The notes under the pieces were generated by a model. It did no database searches and had not been told where the DNA came from. It saw only the letters and a list, made by a program, of their open reading frames with translations. From Arthrobacter sp. QXT-31 (GTDB taxonomy: Bacteria; Actinomycetota; Actinomycetes; Actinomycetales; Micrococcaceae), in NCBI RefSeq assembly GCF_001969265.1, contig NZ_CP019304.1, forward strand, positions 2,232,001 through 2,296,000: a stretch of DNA of 64,000 nucleotides, given 5' to 3'. The translations under genes were made by a program, and so were the position numbers. This document shows, piece by piece, positions 18,208 to 28,260 of this stretch. Numbering within the stretch: position 1 is the first letter of the stretch; the number at the start of each line of letters is the position of its first letter.

Positions 18208-19092
18208 ATGTTTACCTTCGACCAGCTGACCGGGTTCATCGCCGTCGCCGAGGAACTGCACTTCGGCCGGGCTGCCGAGCGGCTCAACATGACCCAGCCG
18301 CCGCTCAGCCGCCAGATCCAGAAGCTGGAGAAGACCGTGGGGGCCGAACTGCTCGAGCGGGACAACCGCCGGGTGGAGCTGACGGCAGCCGGACGCGCGT
18401 TTCTTGACGAGGCACGCAGGCTGATGGCGCTGGCCAGCAGGGCACCCGTGACGGCACGGCGGATCGCCTCCGGCCGCCAGGGCCACCTGCGCATCGGATT
18501 CACCGCCGCGAGCGGCTTCAGCATCCTCGGGCCCCTGCTCGAGGAGATCGGCGCCATCGTTCCCGAGGTGGACATCGACCTCCAGGAACTCGTGACAGGT
18601 GAACAGATCCAGGGGCTCCTCACCGGCGAGCTGGACCTCGGCCTGGCACGGCCGCCCTTCGACACGGAAGTCTTCGACTCCCACCTGCTCTACCGCGAAT
18701 CCATGGTGCTGGCCGTTCCCGCCTCGCATCCGCTGGCGGGCCTGAAGCGGGACATCCGGAACGAGGACTTCAAGGACGAACCCCTCATCATGCACTCGCC
18801 CACGGAGGCCCGGTACTTCTACGACCTCGTGGTCCGCCTGCACGATATCCGGCACGAGAACGCGGTGCACACCGTCAGCCAGATCCTCACCATGGTTTCG
18901 CTTGTGGCCGCCAAGCGGGGCGTGGCCTTTGTGCCGCACTCGGCAACGGCGCTGGGCATCCGCGGTGTTTCCTTTCTCCGGCTGGCCAGCAGCGAGGAAG
19001 AGCCCGTGGAGCTCCATGCCATCTGGAACCGGGACGCCAAGAACCCCGCCCTGGTGCGGCTGCTGCGAGACCTGGAGTTTGCCGGCGGATAG
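18208..19092 (+). CDS. LysR-family transcriptional regulator
   Basis: 294 residues from ATG, with GGGAGGG upstream. The N-terminal winged helix-turn-helix reads FIAVAEELHFGRAAERLNMTQPPLSRQIQKLE, the classic LysR motif; the effector domain starts GHLRIGFTAASGF near residue 90. It sits between tctCBA-usp (divergent) and the kdgD-led aldarate operon (same strand, 142 nt downstream), so it may activate one or both in response to a carboxylate. Resembles BenM/CatM-like members that sense aromatic or organic acids. Confidence 0.93.
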   Translation: MFTFDQLTGFIAVAEELHFGRAAERLNMTQPPLSRQIQKLEKTVGAELLERDNRRVELTAAGRAFLDEARRLMALASRAPVTARRIASGRQGHLRIGFTAASGFSILGPLLEEIGAIVPEVDIDLQELVTGEQIQGLLTGELDLGLARPPFDTEVFDSHLLYRESMVLAVPASHPLAGLKRDIRNEDFKDEPLIMHSPTEARYFYDLVVRLHDIRHENAVHTVSQILTMVSLVAAKRGVAFVPHSATALGIRGVSFLRLASSEEEPVELHAIWNRDAKNPALVRLLRDLEFAGG

Positions 19093-19234
19093 GCTGCGAA
19101 CGTTCATGGACTCAATGCGCGGAGGGTATCAATGGATTCAAAAATGCACTTAGACAGGCATGGACGGGGGTCCCTACTCTGAAAAGGAATCACCCCACCT
19201 CCGCCGCCTCCGGCACCGACTCCAAGGACATCCC

Positions 19235-20149
19235 GTGGCAAAACTTTCACCCCAGGAACTGGCCAACACCCTCAAGGACGGGCTGCTGTCCTTCCCCGTG
19301 ACTTCGTTCGATGCAGAGCTGCAGTTCGACGAGGAGAACTACCGCAAGCACCTGGCGTGGCAGGCCAGCTTCCCGGTCGCCGGCCTTTTCGCCGCCGGCG
19401 GCACGGGCGAGGGCTTCTCCCTCACCCCGGCCGAGTCTGCCCGCGTGGTCCGTGCCGCCGTCGAGGAAGTCGGCAACACGGTCCCCGTCCTGGCTTCCGC
19501 CGGCGGCTCCACCGCCCAGGCCATCGAGAACGCCAAGGCTGCCGAGGCCGCCGGCGCCGAGGGCATCCTGCTCCTGCCGCCGTATCTGACCGAGGCCGAC
19601 CAGGGTGGCCTGATCGAGCACGTCAGCGCCGTCTGCAGCGCCACTTCCCTGGGCGTGATCATCTACAACCGCGCCAACGCCATCTACAAGGACACCACGG
19701 TGGCCACGCTGGCCGACCGGCACGAAAACCTGATCGGCTTCAAGGACGGCGTGGGCGACCTCGAGCACGACGCCCGCGTCTACGCCAAGCTCGGCGACCG
19801 CCTGTTCTACCTCGGCGGCCTGCCCACGGCGGAGACCTTCGCGCTGCCGCTGCTGCAGCTGGGCATGAGCACGTACTCCAGCGCGATGTACAACTTCGTT
19901 CCGCAGTTTGCACTCGACTTCTACCGGGACGTCCGCAACAACGACCGCGTGGCCGTCAACCAGAAGCTCAACGACTTCGTCATCCCCTACCTGGACATCC
20001 GCGACCGCGTGAAGGGCTACGCCGTCTCCATTGTCAAGGGCGGCCTCGACGCGATCGGCCGTTCCGCCGGCGGAGTCCGTCCCCCACTGCAGAACATGGC
20101 GGAAAAGGACCTGGCCGACCTCAAGGAACTCATCGCCAGGGTTTCCTAG
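19235..20149 (+). CDS. kdgD: 5-dehydro-4-deoxyglucarate dehydratase
   Basis: 304 residues from GTG with AAGGA 8 nt upstream, the usual family length. A DapA/NAL-type TIM barrel: [10 protein letters not shown] near the N-terminus, [11 protein letters not shown] carrying the conserved Tyr, and [11 protein letters not shown] with the Schiff-base lysine. Converts 5-dehydro-4-deoxy-D-glucarate to 2,5-dioxopentanoate with loss of water and CO2. First of three tightly linked genes (kdgD, semialdehyde dehydrogenase, gudD) that together run the glucarate pathway to 2-oxoglutarate in the cytoplasm. Confidence 0.95.
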   Translation: MAKLSPQELANTLKDGLLSFPVTSFDAELQFDEENYRKHLAWQASFPVAGLFAAGGTGEGFSLTPAESARVVRAAVEEVGNTVPVLASAGGSTAQAIENAKAAEAAGAEGILLLPPYLTEADQGGLIEHVSAVCSATSLGVIIYNRANAIYKDTTVATLADRHENLIGFKDGVGDLEHDARVYAKLGDRLFYLGGLPTAETFALPLLQLGMSTYSSAMYNFVPQFALDFYRDVRNNDRVAVNQKLNDFVIPYLDIRDRVKGYAVSIVKGGLDAIGRSAGGVRPPLQNMAEKDLADLKELIARVS

Positions 20150-20198
20150 TCGACCGTTTCCTGACGGCCCACACCACCTGTATTTAGGAGGAACAACC

Positions 20199-21812
20199 GT
20201 GCCCCTTACCGGACACTCCCTGATCGCTGGACAGACCGTTGCCGGCGAAGGCAAGACAACCTTCGCCTTCAACCCGGCCAGCAACGAACAGCTCGAGCCC
20301 GCCTACACCCTGCTCACCGAGGAGCAACTCAGGGCTGCCACCGCCGCGGCGGCCGAGGCCTTCGCGTCCTTCAGCACGCTGGACCCCGAAACCCACGCCG
20401 CGTTCCTGGACGCGATCGCGGACAACATCGAAGCGATCGGCGATGAACTGATCGTCCGCGCCGGCCAGGAAACCGGCCTGCCCGCCGCCCGCCTGACCGG
20501 CGAACGCGCCCGCACCACCGGCCAGCTGCGGCTCTTCGCCAACGTGGTCCGCCAGGGCGACTTCCGCGGTGTGCGCATCGACCCGGCCCTGCCGGACCGC
20601 ACGCCCCTGCCGCGCGCTGACATCCGCCAGCGCCAGATCCCGCTGGGCCCGGTCGCCGTCTTCGGTGCCAGCAACTTCCCGCTGGCCTTCTCGACGGCGG
20701 GCGGCGACACCGCGTCTGCCCTCGCCGCGGGCTGCCCCGTGGTTTTCAAGGCCCACAACGCCCACCCCGGCACCAGTGAGCTGGTGGGCCAGGCCATCGC
20801 CAAGGCCGTCCGCGACGCCGGCCTGCACCCGGGCGTCTTCTCCCTCATCTATGGCCCCGGTTCCAGCATCGGCCAGGCCCTCGTCGCCGACCCGGCGATC
20901 AAGGCCGTCGGCTTCACCGGCTCCCAAAGCGCAGGCATCGCGCTGATGCGCACCGCCGCCGCACGCCCGGAACCGATCCCTGTCTACGCGGAGATGTCCT
21001 CGCTCAACCCGGTGTTTGTCTTCCCCGGCGCCCTGGACGGCCCGGCCGAACAGATCGATGCACTGGCACAGCAGTACATCACCGCCGTGACCGGCAGCTC
21101 GGGTCAGCTGTGCACCTCCCCCGGCCTGCTGTTCGCCCCCGCCGGTGAGGCGGGCGACAAACTGGCTGCCGCCGTCGGCCGCGCTGTTGCCGCCTGCGCC
21201 GGCCAGACAATGCTTACTGCAGGGATCGCCGATTCCTGGAACTCCGGCACCCAGGCGCTCGGCGCCGCTGAGAACGTGACCGTCGTCGGGACCGGAACCC
21301 CCGGCCCCACCGAGAATGCACCGGCACCGGCCATCTACGGCACCGAAATCCGCGACTTCATCACCAACGAGGTCCTGCACACTGAAATTTTCGGCGCCGC
21401 ATCCCTGGTGATCCGCTACTCCTCCGCCGAGGAACTCGTCGAGGCGGCCAACCGGCTCGAGGGGCAGCTCACCGCGTCCCTGCAGCTCACCGAAGAGGAC
21501 TACCCGACGGCGGCACAACTGATCCCGGCGCTGGAGCAGAAGGTGGGGCGCATCATCGTCAACGGCTGGCCCACCGGCGTCGAAGTCGGCCACGCCATGG
21601 TCCATGGCGGCCCCTTCCCGGCCACCTCTGACACACGCACCACCTCCGTGGGTACGCTGGCCATTAACCGGTTCCTCCGGCCCGTGGCCTATCAGAATCT
21701 GCCGCAGGAACTCCTCCCGGCAGCCCTCCAGGACGCCAACCCGTGGCACCTGAACCGCCGGATTGACGGCACCGTTGTGGCCGCTGAAGAGAAAGAGGAG
21801 GTCAACGCATGA
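20199..21812 (+). CDS. 2,5-dioxovalerate (2-oxoglutarate semialdehyde) dehydrogenase
   Basis: 537 residues from GTG with a strong AGGAGG 7 nt upstream. Aldehyde dehydrogenase fold with NAD(P)-binding [16 protein letters not shown] and [10 protein letters not shown], general-base Glu in [11 protein letters not shown] and catalytic Cys in [10 protein letters not shown]. The variant motifs and about 530-residue length match the dioxovalerate dehydrogenase branch rather than generic aldehyde dehydrogenases. Oxidises the KdgD product to 2-oxoglutarate, which enters the TCA cycle. The 3' end overlaps gudD by 4 nt (ATGA). Confidence 0.93.
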   Translation: MPLTGHSLIAGQTVAGEGKTTFAFNPASNEQLEPAYTLLTEEQLRAATAAAAEAFASFSTLDPETHAAFLDAIADNIEAIGDELIVRAGQETGLPAARLTGERARTTGQLRLFANVVRQGDFRGVRIDPALPDRTPLPRADIRQRQIPLGPVAVFGASNFPLAFSTAGGDTASALAAGCPVVFKAHNAHPGTSELVGQAIAKAVRDAGLHPGVFSLIYGPGSSIGQALVADPAIKAVGFTGSQSAGIALMRTAAARPEPIPVYAEMSSLNPVFVFPGALDGPAEQIDALAQQYITAVTGSSGQLCTSPGLLFAPAGEAGDKLAAAVGRAVAACAGQTMLTAGIADSWNSGTQALGAAENVTVVGTGTPGPTENAPAPAIYGTEIRDFITNEVLHTEIFGAASLVIRYSSAEELVEAANRLEGQLTASLQLTEEDYPTAAQLIPALEQKVGRIIVNGWPTGVEVGHAMVHGGPFPATSDTRTTSVGTLAINRFLRPVAYQNLPQELLPAALQDANPWHLNRRIDGTVVAAEEKEEVNA

Positions 21813-23137
21813 CCGCCCAGCCGACAATTGCGCGCGTAGAGGTCGTCCCGGTTGCGGGTTACGACAGCATGCTGATGAACCTCAGCGGTGCCCACGGGCC
21901 GTTCTTCACCCGGAACGTGGTCATCGTGACCGACTCCGACGGCCGGACCGGCCTCGGCGAGGTCCCCGGCGGCGAGAAGATCCGCACCACCATCGAGGAA
22001 GCCGGTGCGCTGATCGCCGGCAAGCCGGTGGCCCGCTACCGCTCGCTGCTGCGCGAAATCACCGCTGAGTTCGCCGACCGTGACGCCGGCGGCCGCGGCC
22101 TGCAGACCTTCGACCTGCGCACCACCGTCCACGCCGTCACCGCCGTCGAGTCCGCACTGCTGGACCTGCACGGCCAGTTCCTTGGCGTCCCGGTGGCCGA
22201 ACTGCTGGGCGACGGCCAGCAGCGGACCTCTGTGCCGATGCTCGGATACCTGTTCTTCATCGGTGACCACAAGCGGACGGACCTGCCGTACCTGGTGGAG
22301 GAATCGCCGTCGGACCGGTGGGAAGAACTGCGCCGCCAGGAGGCGATGACTCCCGAGGCAGTTGTGGCGCTGGCCGAGGCGGCGCAGGAGCGCTACGGCT
22401 TCAGCGACTTCAAGCTCAAGGGCGGCGTGCTGTCCGGCGACGACGAAGTGGACGTGGTGACGGCGCTGGCCAAACGCTTCCCCGATGCCCGTGTCACCCT
22501 GGACCCGAACGGCGGCTGGCTCCTCGAGGAGGCCATCCGGCTGGGCAAGCGCATGCAGGGCGTCGTTGCCTATGCCGAAGACCCGTGCGGCGCTGAAGGC
22601 CGCTTCTCCGGCCGCGAGGTCATGGCTGAATTCCGCCGGGCCACCGGGCTGAAGACCGCCACCAACATGATCGCCACGGACTGGCGGGAAATGTCCCACG
22701 CCATCCGCAGCAACGCCGTGGACATCCCGCTGGCGGACCCGCACTTCTGGACCATGCACGGTTCGGTCCGGGTGGCGCAGCTGTGCAACGAGTTCGGCCT
22801 GACCTGGGGCTCGCACTCGAACAACCACTTCGACATCTCGCTCGCCATGTTCACACATACCGGCGCGGCGGCTCCCGGCGAGATCACCGCCCTGGATACG
22901 CACTGGATCTGGCAGGACGGTCAGGGCCTGACCAAGAACCCGCTGCAGATCAAGGGCGGCGCCATCGAGGTTCCGGACGCACCCGGCCTTGGCATCGAGC
23001 TGGACCGCGCGGCCCTGGACAAGGCGCACCAGCTGTACCTGGAGCACGGACTGGACGCCCGCGACGACAGCATCGGCATGCAGTACTACATCGACGGCTG
23101 GTCCTTCGACCCGAAGCGGCCCTGCCTCGTCCGTTGA
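21809..23137 (+). CDS. gudD: Glucarate dehydratase
   Basis: 442 residues, enolase superfamily. Visible active-site elements: FKLKGG with the KxK base near residue 207, metal ligands in TLDPNGGW and AEDPCG, an ATNM stretch, and the His base in [13 protein letters not shown]. The N-terminal capping domain has [11 protein letters not shown]. Removes water from D-glucarate (and probably L-idarate) to give 5-dehydro-4-deoxy-D-glucarate, the KdgD substrate. Translationally coupled to the upstream dehydrogenase gene and followed 40 nt later by a carrier gene. Confidence 0.96.
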   Translation: MTAQPTIARVEVVPVAGYDSMLMNLSGAHGPFFTRNVVIVTDSDGRTGLGEVPGGEKIRTTIEEAGALIAGKPVARYRSLLREITAEFADRDAGGRGLQTFDLRTTVHAVTAVESALLDLHGQFLGVPVAELLGDGQQRTSVPMLGYLFFIGDHKRTDLPYLVEESPSDRWEELRRQEAMTPEAVVALAEAAQERYGFSDFKLKGGVLSGDDEVDVVTALAKRFPDARVTLDPNGGWLLEEAIRLGKRMQGVVAYAEDPCGAEGRFSGREVMAEFRRATGLKTATNMIATDWREMSHAIRSNAVDIPLADPHFWTMHGSVRVAQLCNEFGLTWGSHSNNHFDISLAMFTHTGAAAPGEITALDTHWIWQDGQGLTKNPLQIKGGAIEVPDAPGLGIELDRAALDKAHQLYLEHGLDARDDSIGMQYYIDGWSFDPKRPCLVR

Positions 23138-23177
23138 GCGCAACTCCCGTACATACAGATAAATAGAAGGGCAGAGT

Positions 23178-24098
23178 GTGGGCGGCGTCGTCTCCGGAAT
23201 CCTCATCGTTTCTGCAGTCATCGCCGTCGGTTACCTCGCTGCCAGGTTCCGTATTCTGGGTCCCGAGGTCCAGGGCGCGCTGACCCGCAGCGCGTTTTAC
23301 ATCACTAACCCTGCCCTGCTTTACACCGTCGTGGCCGGCTCGGACATCCGGGCCGCACTCGGAACTGACGCCCCACTGGCGCTGCTTTCAGCAGCGGCAG
23401 TGGGGCTTCTTTACTGGCTGCTGAGCTTCCTGTTCTTCCGCCGCCCGGCTGCGGAAACCGCCGTCGGCGCGATGGCCAGCAGCTACGCCAATGCCAACAA
23501 CATCGGCATTCCGGTCTCGCTGTACGCCGTCGGCACCGCGCAGCATGTGGCCCCGGTGCTTTTGGTGCAGCTCCTGGTCCTGGCCCCCTTCTACCTCACG
23601 CTGCTGGGAGTGTTCTCCGGCGCCCGGATCTCGTGGAAGAAGGTGCTGCTCCAGCCGCTGTCCAACCCCATGATCATCGCCTCGGCCCTCGGCGTACTCG
23701 TTGCGCTGACCGGCTGGCAGGAGCCGGAGCTGCTGCGGAAGCCGATCGACATGCTGGCCGGCGGGGCGGTTCCGATGGTGCTGCTCGCCTTTGGCCTCTC
23801 GCTGGCCGGCCGCGCGCCGCTGCAGAAGGATGACGGCCGCACCGAGACCCTCGTGGCCACGTTCCTGAAGATTGCCGGCATGCCCGTGATCGTCTGGCTG
23901 CTGGGGCGCTTTGTCTTTGGCCTCGAGGGGCAGCATCTGCTGGCCAGCGTGATCATGGCGGCCCTCCCCACTGCACAGAACGTCTTCCTGTTCGCTTCCC
24001 CCTACGGGCGCGGCATGACTGTGGCCCGGGACGTGATCCTCTGCACCACCATCCTGTGCGTAGGCGCGCTGCTGGTGGTTGCCTGGGCAGCGGGATAG
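23178..24098 (+). CDS. AEC-family membrane carrier (auxin efflux carrier/malonate-type)
   Basis: 306 residues with about ten hydrophobic segments in two halves. The central ASSYANANNIGIPVSLY is the family hallmark (NxGxPV-like) and the second half has MAALPTAQNVFLFA. Family members export or import organic acids such as malate or malonate. As the last gene of the kdgD-gudD operon, ended by a hairpin 3 nt after the stop, it probably moves an aldarate or a pathway acid. Direction of transport cannot be inferred. Confidence 0.88.
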   Translation: MGGVVSGILIVSAVIAVGYLAARFRILGPEVQGALTRSAFYITNPALLYTVVAGSDIRAALGTDAPLALLSAAAVGLLYWLLSFLFFRRPAAETAVGAMASSYANANNIGIPVSLYAVGTAQHVAPVLLVQLLVLAPFYLTLLGVFSGARISWKKVLLQPLSNPMIIASALGVLVALTGWQEPELLRKPIDMLAGGAVPMVLLAFGLSLAGRAPLQKDDGRTETLVATFLKIAGMPVIVWLLGRFVFGLEGQHLLASVIMAALPTAQNVFLFASPYGRGMTVARDVILCTTILCVGALLVVAWAAG

Positions 24099-24100
24099 GT

Positions 24101-24129
24101 GAAGGGCCGTGCAGCGGTCCCGGCCCTTC
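24101..24129 (+). terminator. Terminator of the kdgD-gudD operon
   Basis: Nine-base arms GAAGGGCCG and CGGCCCTTC with an 11-base loop begin 3 nt after the AEC carrier stop. The following bases are not T-rich, so efficiency is uncertain. Confidence 0.6.
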
Positions 24130-24521
24130 GCTGAGAGCAGGGTTTTCACAAGGTGCAGGGGCGAATATTGGATATGTCCTTGAAGGGAGGCAGCTTCGGC
24201 TCCTTCGCGCAGGACTGCCGGGTCCGGCTTCCTCAGGTGCTGGACCCGGCCACACTGCCGCTTCCGGATGCGGGGATTCAGTCCTGGCCGGTGGTCTCGG
24301 AAAACGACATATCAGGGGCGGCCCCATCCGCGGCCGCCACCCAGGCCGTGAAGTCCGCGTACGACATGAACGAGTAGTAGTCGCAGAACCTCAAACGTGC
24401 CTTTTCATGCTTGGTCACTCTGACTGAACATCCTCCCTTCTTCTGAGATTTCAACAGCTATAACGCTGTGCGTGGATTGCGCATTCCACTCCTGGTGCCT
24501 TGGCCGGTCCATTCCCGCCGC
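24130..24521. other. Intergenic region upstream of the galactarate dehydratase gene
   Basis: About 390 bases. A 67-residue plus-strand frame (ATG at 24174) has acceptable composition but no ribosome site at the right distance and no recognised family; it may be a remnant. Nothing else stands out before the operator-like repeats. Confidence 0.4.
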
Positions 24522-24557
24522 ATACTTGTAGTATAAGTTGTTAGCTTGTATCCTAAG
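24522..24557. promoter_or_regulatory. Paired operator-like sites, candidate GntR binding
   Basis: ACTTGTAGTATAAGT (24524-24538) is a 15-base pseudo-palindrome containing ATACT/AGTAT arms, and CTTGTATCCTAAG (24545-24557) is a related copy. Both carry TTGTAnnnTAA-like cores resembling FCD-type GntR operators. They lie 39-70 nt before the galactarate dehydratase start, where a repressor encoded just downstream would act. Confidence 0.55.
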
Positions 24558-24595
24558 TAGGCGGGCGATGTTGCCCCTACTTCCAAGGAGAACCC

Positions 24596-25723
24596 ATGAG
24601 CACCGTCGATCTGATCCGGCACGTCAAACTTTCCACCGCACGCCTTCCGCTGGCCGTCCCGATCAGCGACGCCAAGGTGTTCACGGGCCGCCAGAAGCCC
24701 ATGACGGAGGTCGTCTTCCTCTTTGCGGAAATCACCACGGAGCAGGGCCACACCGGCCTGGGCTTCAGCTACTCCAAGCGCGCGGGCGGTCCCGCCCAGT
24801 ACGCCCATGCCAAGGAAGTCGCCGAAGGAATCATCGGCGAGGATCCCAACGACATCGGCAAGCTCTACACCAAGCTGCTCTGGGCCGGCGCTTCCGTGGG
24901 CCGCTCGGGCGTTGCCACCCAGGCCCTCGCCGCCATCGACATCGCGCTGTACGACCTCAAGGCCAAGCGTGCCGGGCTGCCCCTCGCCAAGCTGCTGGGT
25001 TCCTACCGCGACTCCGTCCAGACGTACAACACCTCAGGCGGCTTCCTGAACGCCACCCTCGACGAGGTCAAGGCTCGCGCCACGCAGTCCATCGAAGAGG
25101 GCATCGGCGGCATCAAGATCAAGGTGGGGCTTCCGGACACCAAGGAGGACCTGCGCCGCGTCGCAGGCATCCGTGAACATATCGGCTGGGACGTGCCCCT
25201 CATGGTGGACGCCAACCAGCAGTGGGACCGCGCCACAGCATTGCGCATGGGCCGCCAGCTCGAGGAGTTCAACCTGATCTGGATCGAAGAACCGCTGGAC
25301 GCCTACGACTTCGAGGGCCACGCCCACCTGGCCCAGGTCCTGGACACCCCCATCGCCACCGGCGAAATGCTCGCCTCCGTGGCCGAGCACAAGGGCCTGA
25401 TCGCCGCCGGCGGCTGCGACATCATCCAGCCCGACGCCCCGCGCGTGGGAGGCATCACCCAGTTCCTCCGCCTCGCCGCCCTGGCCGACGAACGCGGCCT
25501 GGGCCTGGCCCCGCACTTCGCGATGGAAATCCACCTGCACCTGGCCGCCGCCTACCCGCGCGAGCCGTGGGTGGAGCACTTCGACTGGCTGGACCCGCTG
25601 TTCAACGAGCGTCTTGAGACCAAGGACGGCCGCATGATCGTTCCGGACCGCCCGGGCCTCGGCGTCAGCCTCAGCGACCAGGCCCGTGCGTGGACCACCG
25701 AGACCGTGGAATTCGGCGCGTAA
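24596..25723 (+). CDS. Galactarate/L-talarate dehydratase (enolase superfamily)
   Basis: 375 residues from ATG with AAGGAG 6 nt upstream. Mandelate-racemase-like enzyme: IKIKVG supplies the lysine base, MVDANQQWD, WIEEPLDAYD and ATGEM the metal site, and PHFAMEIHLHLAAAYP the His region. The stretch EPWVEHFDWLDPLFNE closely resembles the L-talarate/galactarate dehydratases. Would dehydrate galactarate to a deoxy-keto-hexarate that joins the glucarate pathway at KdgD. The exact hexarate (galactarate, talarate or both) is inferred. Followed 10 nt later by a GntR regulator gene in the same transcript. Confidence 0.88.
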   Translation: MSTVDLIRHVKLSTARLPLAVPISDAKVFTGRQKPMTEVVFLFAEITTEQGHTGLGFSYSKRAGGPAQYAHAKEVAEGIIGEDPNDIGKLYTKLLWAGASVGRSGVATQALAAIDIALYDLKAKRAGLPLAKLLGSYRDSVQTYNTSGGFLNATLDEVKARATQSIEEGIGGIKIKVGLPDTKEDLRRVAGIREHIGWDVPLMVDANQQWDRATALRMGRQLEEFNLIWIEEPLDAYDFEGHAHLAQVLDTPIATGEMLASVAEHKGLIAAGGCDIIQPDAPRVGGITQFLRLAALADERGLGLAPHFAMEIHLHLAAAYPREPWVEHFDWLDPLFNERLETKDGRMIVPDRPGLGVSLSDQARAWTTETVEFGA

Positions 25724-25733
25724 CCTTAAATCC

Positions 25734-26429
25734 ATGAGCCGGAACCTGACCGCGGACCTCACCGCCGACCTTCGCACCCGCATAGTCGACGGCATCATCC
25801 AGCCCGGCGAAAAGCTTCCGAGCGAAAACACCCTTATCGGCGAGTTCGGCGTCAGCCGGACAGTCGTCCGGTCTGCACTCACGCGGCTTCAGGCAGAAGG
25901 CTTGGTGGAAACCGAACGCGGGCGGGGCAGTTTTGCGCTGACCCCGCCCACGGCGGGTCCGACGTCGGGCCAGCCCGCCAGGGCCGTGGTCACCGCCGAA
26001 GACCGGCAGCACCTGCTGGAATTCCGGATCGGCGTCGAATCCGAAGCGGCAGCCCTGGCCGCAGGAAACCGCACGGAGCGGCAACTGGGCGCCATGCGGC
26101 AGGCACTGGCAGAGTTCACGGACAGCGTCGAGCATCCCGCCCACGCAATGAAGGCGGACTTTGAGTTCCACAAAGCCATCGCCGCTGCCTCCGGAAACCC
26201 TTTCTACACCGACTGCCTGGCGTCCCTCGGCCAGACCATGATCGCCATGCCGCGCACCCGGCTGATGACCGGCGTCGAGCATTACGCACGGGACCACTTT
26301 GAGCAGGTGGTCCACGAACACGCGTCCATTTTTGCCGCCATCGCGGACAGTGATGGAGCCACAGCATCTGCAGCAATGCGGAATCATCTGGCAAACTCCC
26401 GCCGCAGGCTGCGGGCCGGACGCGAGTAG
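25734..26429 (+). CDS. GntR-family transcriptional regulator, FCD/FadR subfamily
   Basis: 231 residues from ATG, 10 nt after the dehydratase stop. The N-terminal winged helix has GEKLPSENTLIGEFGVSRTVVRSALTRLQAEGLVE; the C-terminal helical FCD domain has DFEFHKAIAAASGN and further His residues (HEHASIF) typical of the metal or ligand site. Likely represses the dehydratase operon, and perhaps the downstream permease, until a hexarate is present. The paired sites before the dehydratase gene are the probable targets. Confidence 0.92.
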   Translation: MSRNLTADLTADLRTRIVDGIIQPGEKLPSENTLIGEFGVSRTVVRSALTRLQAEGLVETERGRGSFALTPPTAGPTSGQPARAVVTAEDRQHLLEFRIGVESEAAALAAGNRTERQLGAMRQALAEFTDSVEHPAHAMKADFEFHKAIAAASGNPFYTDCLASLGQTMIAMPRTRLMTGVEHYARDHFEQVVHEHASIFAAIADSDGATASAAMRNHLANSRRRLRAGRE

Positions 26430-26640
26430 AGTCCCCGGGCTACGCCCCGCTGAATCACGGGCTTGAGCTGCCAGGATGCGGCAGTGGTTCCTTGTGGGTA
26501 TCACGCCATGCAATATGTGTGTTGGACGGGCATGAAACCTCCTGCTTACAGTTAACAACGTGCTGTGGCGAGGACCACAACGGCCACCCCGTAGTCCCCC
26601 ACCGCGTGATCTTGCTGCTCTATCAAAGAGGATTCCCCCA

Positions 26641-27996
26641 ATGCAGTCTGTAGACACTGCTGTCACGGACGTGGCTTCGGCCATGAAGAAGTTTTTCCGG
26701 CGCGTGCTGCCCATCATGCTGGTAATGCTCGTATGCAACCAGCTGAACCGGTCCAACATCGGGTACGCCCAGGACCACCTGCAGACTGACGTTGGCATCG
26801 GCGCCGCCGCCTACGGCTTCGGCGCCGGCCTGTTCTTCATCGCCTACGCAATTTTCGAGCTCCCGAGCAACGTGATGATGGAGAAGTACGGTGCCAAGGT
26901 CTGGCTGACCCGGATCATGGTCAGCTGGGGCATCGTGTCCTTCCTCATGGCGTTCGTCCAGAACGAGGTCATGTTCTACGTTCTGCGGTTCCTGCTGGGC
27001 GCTGCGGAGGCCGGCTTCTTCCCGGCCGTCATCTTCTACTTCGCCCGCTGGGTGCCCGCCGGGCAGCGCGGCAAGGCAACCGCCATCTTCATCGCCGGCT
27101 CCTCGGTGGCAGCGGCCCTTTCCGGCCCCATCGCCGGCCTGCTCCTGAGCCTGCACGACGTCCTGGGCCTGCGCGGCTGGCAGTGGCTGTTCGGCTTCGA
27201 AGGAGCGCTCTCCGTCGTCGTCGGCATCACCGTGTTCTTCTTCCTCGACGCCAAAATCCAGGATGCCAAGTGGCTCACGGCAGCCGAAAAGTCGGCCCTC
27301 ACCGCAACGATCGAGCAGGAGGACGCGCAGCACACCAAGGCCGGCACCGGCAAGGTCAACCGCTGGAAGATGCTCCTGAACCCGCAGATTCTCCTGCTGT
27401 GCGGCATCTACTTCTCGGTCCAGCTCTCCATCTACGCAAACACGTTCTGGCTGCCGACCATCGTCAAGCAGATCCCGGGCACCACGGACCTGTCCGTCGG
27501 CTTCCTCTCCTCCATCCCCTGGGTGTGCGCTGTGTTCGCCATGTACTTCGCAGCGAAGTGGCAGGACAAGGCAAAGTCCAAGCGCCCGCTGCTGGTCGCT
27601 GCGCTCCTCGTGGCCGCCGTCGGCACGCTCGCGGCAGCTGTCGCCACCCCGGTCCTGGCCCTGGTGTTCCTCGCCATCGCCGCCATGGGCTTCAAGAGCG
27701 CGTCGCCGCTGTTCTGGACCATCCCGCAGTCGGCCCTGCACCCGCTGGTCCTCGCCCCGGCCATCGCCGTCATCAACTCGCTGGGCAACCTCGGCGGCTT
27801 CGTGGCACCGTTCGGGTTCGGCATCATCAAGGAGCAGACCGGAAGCGTGGTCCCCGGCCTGTTCGCCCTCGCCGCGGCATCCACGGTGGCGGCCATCCTG
27901 GTCTACTTCCTCCAGGAGCGGAAGCCAGGCTCCGGCGTTGCGGAGAAGGCATCGGCCCCCGGCGCAACACGGCTGGAGCCGTCAACGGCAAAGTAG
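26641..27996 (+). CDS. MFS transporter, anion:cation symporter type (GudP/GarP-like)
   Basis: 451 residues with 12 predicted membrane segments. The first loop reads NQLNRSNIGYAQ and the conserved FELPSNVMMEKYGAKVW follows, both typical of the ACS/phthalate permease family that includes the glucarate and galactarate permeases. The central cytoplasmic loop (about residues 200-250) is charged. Start ATG is preceded by AGAGGA at about 9 nt. Placed after the GntR gene with its own 211-nt upstream region, it probably brings hexarates into the cell with protons. Confidence 0.9.
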   Translation: MQSVDTAVTDVASAMKKFFRRVLPIMLVMLVCNQLNRSNIGYAQDHLQTDVGIGAAAYGFGAGLFFIAYAIFELPSNVMMEKYGAKVWLTRIMVSWGIVSFLMAFVQNEVMFYVLRFLLGAAEAGFFPAVIFYFARWVPAGQRGKATAIFIAGSSVAAALSGPIAGLLLSLHDVLGLRGWQWLFGFEGALSVVVGITVFFFLDAKIQDAKWLTAAEKSALTATIEQEDAQHTKAGTGKVNRWKMLLNPQILLLCGIYFSVQLSIYANTFWLPTIVKQIPGTTDLSVGFLSSIPWVCAVFAMYFAAKWQDKAKSKRPLLVAALLVAAVGTLAAAVATPVLALVFLAIAAMGFKSASPLFWTIPQSALHPLVLAPAIAVINSLGNLGGFVAPFGFGIIKEQTGSVVPGLFALAAASTVAAILVYFLQERKPGSGVAEKASAPGATRLEPSTAK

Positions 27997-28260
27997 GCCA
28001 TCAGCAGTGACGTGACAGTCAGCGGGGCCGGGTGCCGGCATTCCGGCGCCCGCCTCGCGCGTTTTCCTGTGTGGGCCGCCAGTCCACCCCCTCTGTGCTC
28101 TGGCATTGAAAGGACAAGCGCCGTACGCTCGGAGCAATCGCACGCGGCCGGGCGAAAGCCGAACGCTGCTCCCTGCGCTCCGGTCCCCGGCAGGGGCGGT
28201 TTCCGGGACAGGCCCGCGAAAACCCGCAGGCCAGCCGGCACAGGGAACGGGGATCCACTC

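Noticed and set aside
24174-24377. 67-residue plus-strand frame between the AEC and galactarate dehydratase genes
   Set aside because: No ribosome site at a proper distance and no family; kept only as a note in the intergenic entry.
28012-28260. Upstream extension of the lipoprotein frame by 83 residues
   Set aside because: It would bury the signal peptide and lipobox; ATG at 28261 gives a normal lipoprotein.
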